DNA of 64,000 nucleotides from positions 1 to 64,000 of the forward strand of contig CAVYQL010000004.1 in the NCBI GenBank assembly GCA_963770645.1, read 5' to 3'. The notes under the pieces are model-generated. The model was not told where the DNA came from and ran no database searches. It was given only the letters and a program-made list of their open reading frames with translations. The DNA comes from Bog-473 sp963770645 (GTDB lineage Bacteria; Actinomycetota; Acidimicrobiia; Acidimicrobiales; RAAP-2). Positions 60,801 through 64,000 of the stretch are shown in pieces (the stretch's first letter is position 1; every line of letters starts with the position of its first letter). The position numbers and the translations under genes were made by a program.

Positions 60801-61500
60801 CGATCGGGTTGAGCGCTGACCGTTCGCACGACTGTCGCTCAATGATCACCTGTGCGGCTGCTCGGGGCACCCCCACGGGCGAGATGGCGTCACGCTTTGT
60901 TCGCGTGACGGACACGGATGACACGCGGCCGGTCAACGCGACGCGCGCAACACGAATCCAACACATGATCGCTGCGCAACAATCCACATGGGAGGAAATG
61001 CTGTGGAGGAACCGTGGATGGCTTTCCTGGTTTCACGATGTTGCGGGCGGGTATCCAGCCCCGAGCGGGCGCCCGCCCCAGAGCTGTCTCGCGTGGGTCC
61101 GCGACGTTCTGCGCGGCGTCGATCGAGTGGTCGCTGCCCCGAGGGCCGGGCGGACCGGCGACCCGCCAAACCGCCGGGTGGTGCCAAGCCACTGAAGGCT
61201 TCGGAGAGCTCCCCTGAGTAGCGAAGGGCACCCCTCGTAGCCCTCCGAGGGACTCCGAGGGAGCCAGCCGTGAACGGCCCGTCAGGCCGATCCCGGGGAG
61301 CAAATCCCGCACGAGCAAGGGGCAACTCGAGCAACCTGCCAGCCGCTCCCAGAGCCCGGCGCAGGACTCCGGCGCCTCCCTTCACGGGGAGCCCAGGGAT
61401 CTTCGCTATCGTCGTTGCCGCTCCCGTGGCGGCAGTGGCGATTGCATACCTCGCCGTCGTGAGGGCTCGGCCCGCGCCGCGGGCTGGCGGGTGGATCGCC
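60777..61500. other. intergenic stretch before the two-component genes
   Basis: Open frames exist but none has a recognised domain. In the frame of the next gene, residues upstream of 61501 include a hydrophobic stretch (IFAIVVAAPVAAVAIAYLAV) that could be a membrane anchor if translation starts at 61270. I consider this unlikely. A 10-bp tandem CTCCGAGGGA occurs twice at 61243-61262. Confidence 0.4.
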
Positions 61501-62706
61501 ATGGCTGAGCAGGAACCGACGAAGTCAGGGGCCATGGGTGAGCCCTCGCGGCTGCGCGTCCTGTTGATCGAGGACGACCCCGGTGACGCCTACCTGGTAC
61601 GGGATCTGCTCGAGAGCGGGGGCCGCGACTACGACGTCACCTGGGTCCAGGACATCGCCGAGGCGGCGGGCGCATTGGGCAAAACAGATTTCGATTGTGC
61701 GTTGCTCGACCTCGGCCTGCCGGGCTCCCAGGGCCTCGAGGCCCTGCACGAACTGCATCAGGTGAGCCCGCGCACTGCCACCGTCGTCCTCACGGGGCTC
61801 GACGACCGGATCCGGGGCGATCAAGCGCTCGAAGTCGGGGCTCAAGACTATCTCACCAAGGCCACCGTGTCGCGGGAATCGTTGCACAGGTCAATCCGCT
61901 ACGCGATCGCTCGCCAGCGTGGCGAGGAGACGGCGCGACGGCTGCGCGACGCGGAGCTCTTCCGTGCCGAGAACGCGCGCCTCGAGCGCGGCCTCTTGGC
62001 CCGGCCCATCCTGACCGATGACGACCTTCGCTGGGCGACTCGTTACCAACCCGGTGGCCGGCGTGCCCTCCTCGGAGGCGACTTCTTCGACGCCATCCAG
62101 CTCGACGATGGCACGGTGCGCGCCATCGTCGGCGACGTGTGCGGACACGGGCCCGACGAGGCCGCGCTGGGCGTCGCGCTGCGAGTGGCCTGGCGCGCCC
62201 TCGTGCTGGCCGACCAACCGCCCGATGTGACCCTTCCGGCGCTGCACCGCGTCGTGGAAGCAGAGCGCCAGAGCGAGGAGATCTTTGCCACTGTGTGCGA
62301 TCTGGAACTGCATCCGGATCGCCAGCACGCGGGGATGCACCTGGCAGGGCACCCCAGCCCGATCCTGATCTCCGGAGGGAACGCGTCCGAGTTGCCCGTC
62401 GAAACCCGCGGGCCGCTCCTGGGCGTGTTCGAGGACTCGAAATGGCCGACCAACCAGGTCGAGCTCGGACCTGAGTGGACTCTGGTCATCTTCACCGACG
62501 GGATCATCGAGGGCCGCGACGGCAAGGGCGACCGCTTCGAGGCGGCGGGACTGGCTCGGCTGGCGCTCCAGTCGATGGAGCGCTCCGACAACCTCGAAGA
62601 GCTGGCAGACGAGCTGATCCTTGCGACCGAGGAGGCCAACGGCGAACCGCTGCGTGACGACGTCGCACTCCTCCTCCTCTCGACGTCGACGCACTGGTCG
62701 CGCTGA
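61501..62706 (+). CDS. response regulator with PP2C-type phosphatase (RsbU-like)
   Basis: The 401-residue product (ATG 61501) has a receiver domain with the acidic pair EDD at 24-26, the phospho-acceptor Asp70 (LLDLGLPG) and Lys in YLTKA. A coiled linker follows (RRLRDAELFRAENARLERGL). The SpoIIE/PP2C phosphatase domain has metal-site segments GGDFFDAIQLDDG, GDVCGHGPDEA and FTDGIIEGRDG. Such proteins are switched by phosphorylation to dephosphorylate an anti-sigma antagonist in stress signalling. It precedes a CHASE3 histidine kinase, its probable partner. An upstream start at 61270 would add a hydrophobic leader. Confidence 0.88.
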   Translation: MAEQEPTKSGAMGEPSRLRVLLIEDDPGDAYLVRDLLESGGRDYDVTWVQDIAEAAGALGKTDFDCALLDLGLPGSQGLEALHELHQVSPRTATVVLTGLDDRIRGDQALEVGAQDYLTKATVSRESLHRSIRYAIARQRGEETARRLRDAELFRAENARLERGLLARPILTDDDLRWATRYQPGGRRALLGGDFFDAIQLDDGTVRAIVGDVCGHGPDEAALGVALRVAWRALVLADQPPDVTLPALHRVVEAERQSEEIFATVCDLELHPDRQHAGMHLAGHPSPILISGGNASELPVETRGPLLGVFEDSKWPTNQVELGPEWTLVIFTDGIIEGRDGKGDRFEAAGLARLALQSMERSDNLEELADELILATEEANGEPLRDDVALLLLSTSTHWSR

Positions 62707-62720
62707 TCGCGACCTCGACC

Positions 62721-64000
62721 GTGAGTACGACGGGCGACGGCACTCGGCACGTTCCGAACCGGCGGCGGAGCCTGCGCCGGAGCCTGAACGTGCTCACCGT
62801 CGTCGTGGCAGTTGCGCTCGTCGCCGTCGCAGTGGTGTCCTCCATTGCTCTCGTCCACCTCGTCGACTCGCGTCATGCGATCCTGGACCAGACCGACCCG
62901 GCCAGCCTGAGCGCCGACCAGCTCCTGGTGGCGTATGTCGACGAGGAGACCGGCGTCCGCGGCTACATCCTGGGCCGCAACACGGCATACCTCCAGCCCG
63001 CCCTGTCAGGCCTGAAGGAGCAATTGAGCGCCGCGCACAATCTCAACGAGCAGCTGCAGAATCAGCCAAACCTGCTCCGGCTGGCGCACGCCGCTGAAGC
63101 CGCGGGACGCGTGTGGGTGTCGACATGGGTCGTGCCGGCCGTCGAAGCGACCGTGAAGGGCAGCAGTGCGTACGCCACGCCCGCCGCGCTCACCAACGAA
63201 AAAGATCTGCTGGAGCGCACGCGCAACGACATGGCAGCCCTCGACCACCAGCTCGCGCTCAGGCGGACTATGGACGGGGACAATCTCACCACCGCGACCG
63301 AGCTCCTGGCCCTCGTGGTGGGTGGCGGTGTCCTCCTCCTCATCGGCGGACTGATCGTCCTGCGGATCATCCTGCGCCGCTGGGTCACCGCACCGTTGGC
63401 ACTGGTGTCGTCCGACGCACGGACCGTCGCCAGCGGGGATCTCGGACACTCGATCTCCACCCCCGAGCCCGTCGAGATCCTCGACCTGGCGACGGACATC
63501 GAGGCCATGCGCCAACAGATCATCCACGAGTTGCTCGCCGTCGAAGCAGCGCGAGCCGAGCTTGACGAACGAAACGAGGACCTGCGCCGTTCCAACCAGG
63601 AGCTCGAGCAATTCGCCTATGTGGCCTCACACGACCTGCAGGAGCCGCTCCGCAAGGTGACGAGCTTCGTCCAGTTGCTCCAACAGCGCTACGAGGGTCA
63701 TCTCGACGAGCGGGCGGACCAGTACATTGCTTTCGCCGTCGACGGGGCCACACGGATGCAGCAACTGATCAGCGACCTGCTGGCATTCTCGCGGGTGGGA
63801 CGGGACACCGACCGCTTCGAGGTGGTCCCGATGGCCGACTGTCTCAGGGGTGCCCTCGACAACATGGAATCCGCCATGGCGGAGTGCGCCGCCCGCGTCG
63901 ACGTGGCGCTCCTGCCTGACGTGTGCGGCGACCGCGCCTTGTTGATCTCGCTCTGGCAGAACCTGATCGCGAACTCCGTCAAGTTCCACGAACCAGATGC
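62721..64000 (+). CDS. CHASE3-type sensor histidine kinase (partial, cut by window end)
   Basis: The frame starts with GTG at 62721, fifteen bases after the phosphatase stop, and remains open to the window edge. The visible 426 residues have a membrane helix at about 24-46 and an extracytoplasmic CHASE3 domain with DEETGVRGYILG (74-85). A second membrane helix lies at about 195-217 and is followed by a HAMP region. The HisKA box is EQFAYVASHDLQEPLRKV, with the phospho-accepting His304. The ATPase domain starts before the end (SLWQNLIANSVKF). It senses an unknown signal and likely phosphorylates the adjacent RsbU-like regulator. Confidence 0.9.
   Translation, partial: MSTTGDGTRHVPNRRRSLRRSLNVLTVVVAVALVAVAVVSSIALVHLVDSRHAILDQTDPASLSADQLLVAYVDEETGVRGYILGRNTAYLQPALSGLKEQLSAAHNLNEQLQNQPNLLRLAHAAEAAGRVWVSTWVVPAVEATVKGSSAYATPAALTNEKDLLERTRNDMAALDHQLALRRTMDGDNLTTATELLALVVGGGVLLLIGGLIVLRIILRRWVTAPLALVSSDARTVASGDLGHSISTPEPVEILDLATDIEAMRQQIIHELLAVEAARAELDERNEDLRRSNQELEQFAYVASHDLQEPLRKVTSFVQLLQQRYEGHLDERADQYIAFAVDGATRMQQLISDLLAFSRVGRDTDRFEVVPMADCLRGALDNMESAMAECAARVDVALLPDVCGDRALLISLWQNLIANSVKFHEPD

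Noticed and set aside
61270..61500. N-terminal extension of the RsbU-like regulator with a hydrophobic segment
   Set aside because: The preceding residues are Arg/Pro/Ser-rich and the receiver starts normally after the ATG at 61501. A membrane-anchored version is possible but not supported.
1..64000. CRISPR arrays, tRNA/rRNA genes, insertion sequences, riboswitches
   Set aside because: No spaced direct-repeat array, cloverleaf sequence, transposase motif or known riboswitch core was found on either strand by reading.

Overview
The window is high-GC DNA with dense actinobacterial gene organisation: many GTG and TTG starts, four-base stop/start overlaps, a complete Mce lipid-import operon, a putative F420-dependent oxidoreductase, and secreted IPT/TIG and beta-propeller repeat proteins. 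I infer an actinobacterium, most likely of the Acidimicrobiia type. The class-level placement rests on gene content only and is not proven. No rRNA, tRNA, CRISPR array or intact insertion sequence was recognised.

Layout. 1-3.1 kb is gene-poor and holds broken pieces: the end of an IPT/TIG protein and the start of an isochorismatase-like hydrolase that runs into a DMT-family transporter. 3.3-18.1 kb (minus strand) is a mce locus read from yrbEA through yrbEB, mceA, B, C, D, E and F. It continues into exported proteins, the ATPase mceG, a Lys-rich repeat protein, a Mce-associated membrane protein and one more exported protein. 18.5-31.6 kb is a lipid or steroid-like catabolic region: P450, Zn alcohol dehydrogenase, LLM oxidoreductase, an unrecognised internally duplicated protein, SDR, acyl-CoA ligase, two thiolase-fold proteins without the usual Cys, a tandem DUF35/OB-fold protein, a TetR regulator and a CaiB-type CoA-transferase. 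A 2OG-Fe(II) oxygenase and a 1-kb gene-free stretch follow.

33.6-55.5 kb is an envelope and exopolysaccharide region: a beta-helix lipoprotein, a 25-codon ORF, a propeller protein, a LuxR-type regulator, a HIT-like protein, a polyprenyl-phosphate sugar transferase, an ECF sigma factor, a Wzx-like flippase (frameshifted), a Wzy-like polymerase, two GT4 glycosyltransferases, a sulfotransferase, an IPT lipoprotein, a Wzz/Wzc-type chain-length kinase and two large exported proteins. A Wzx/Wzy-dependent, possibly sulfated, polysaccharide is the simplest reading.

55.7-58.2 kb shows decay: a broken SDR behind a promoter with two perfect palindromes, a DUF427 remnant, an intact TetR regulator, a small membrane protein and a YihY/BrkB remnant. 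58.2-60.8 kb encodes a LigD-type DNA repair system split into two genes. 61.5-64 kb encodes a response regulator-phosphatase and a CHASE3 histidine kinase that is cut by the window edge.

Together the mce operon and the catabolic genes suggest import of a hydrophobic carboxylate or sterol-like compound, CoA activation and side-chain cleavage. The most unusual items are three mce-locus exported proteins that share a C-terminal motif, the Cys-less thiolase pair with a double OB-fold partner, the internally duplicated 444-residue protein, and the 25-codon ORF wedged between two export genes.
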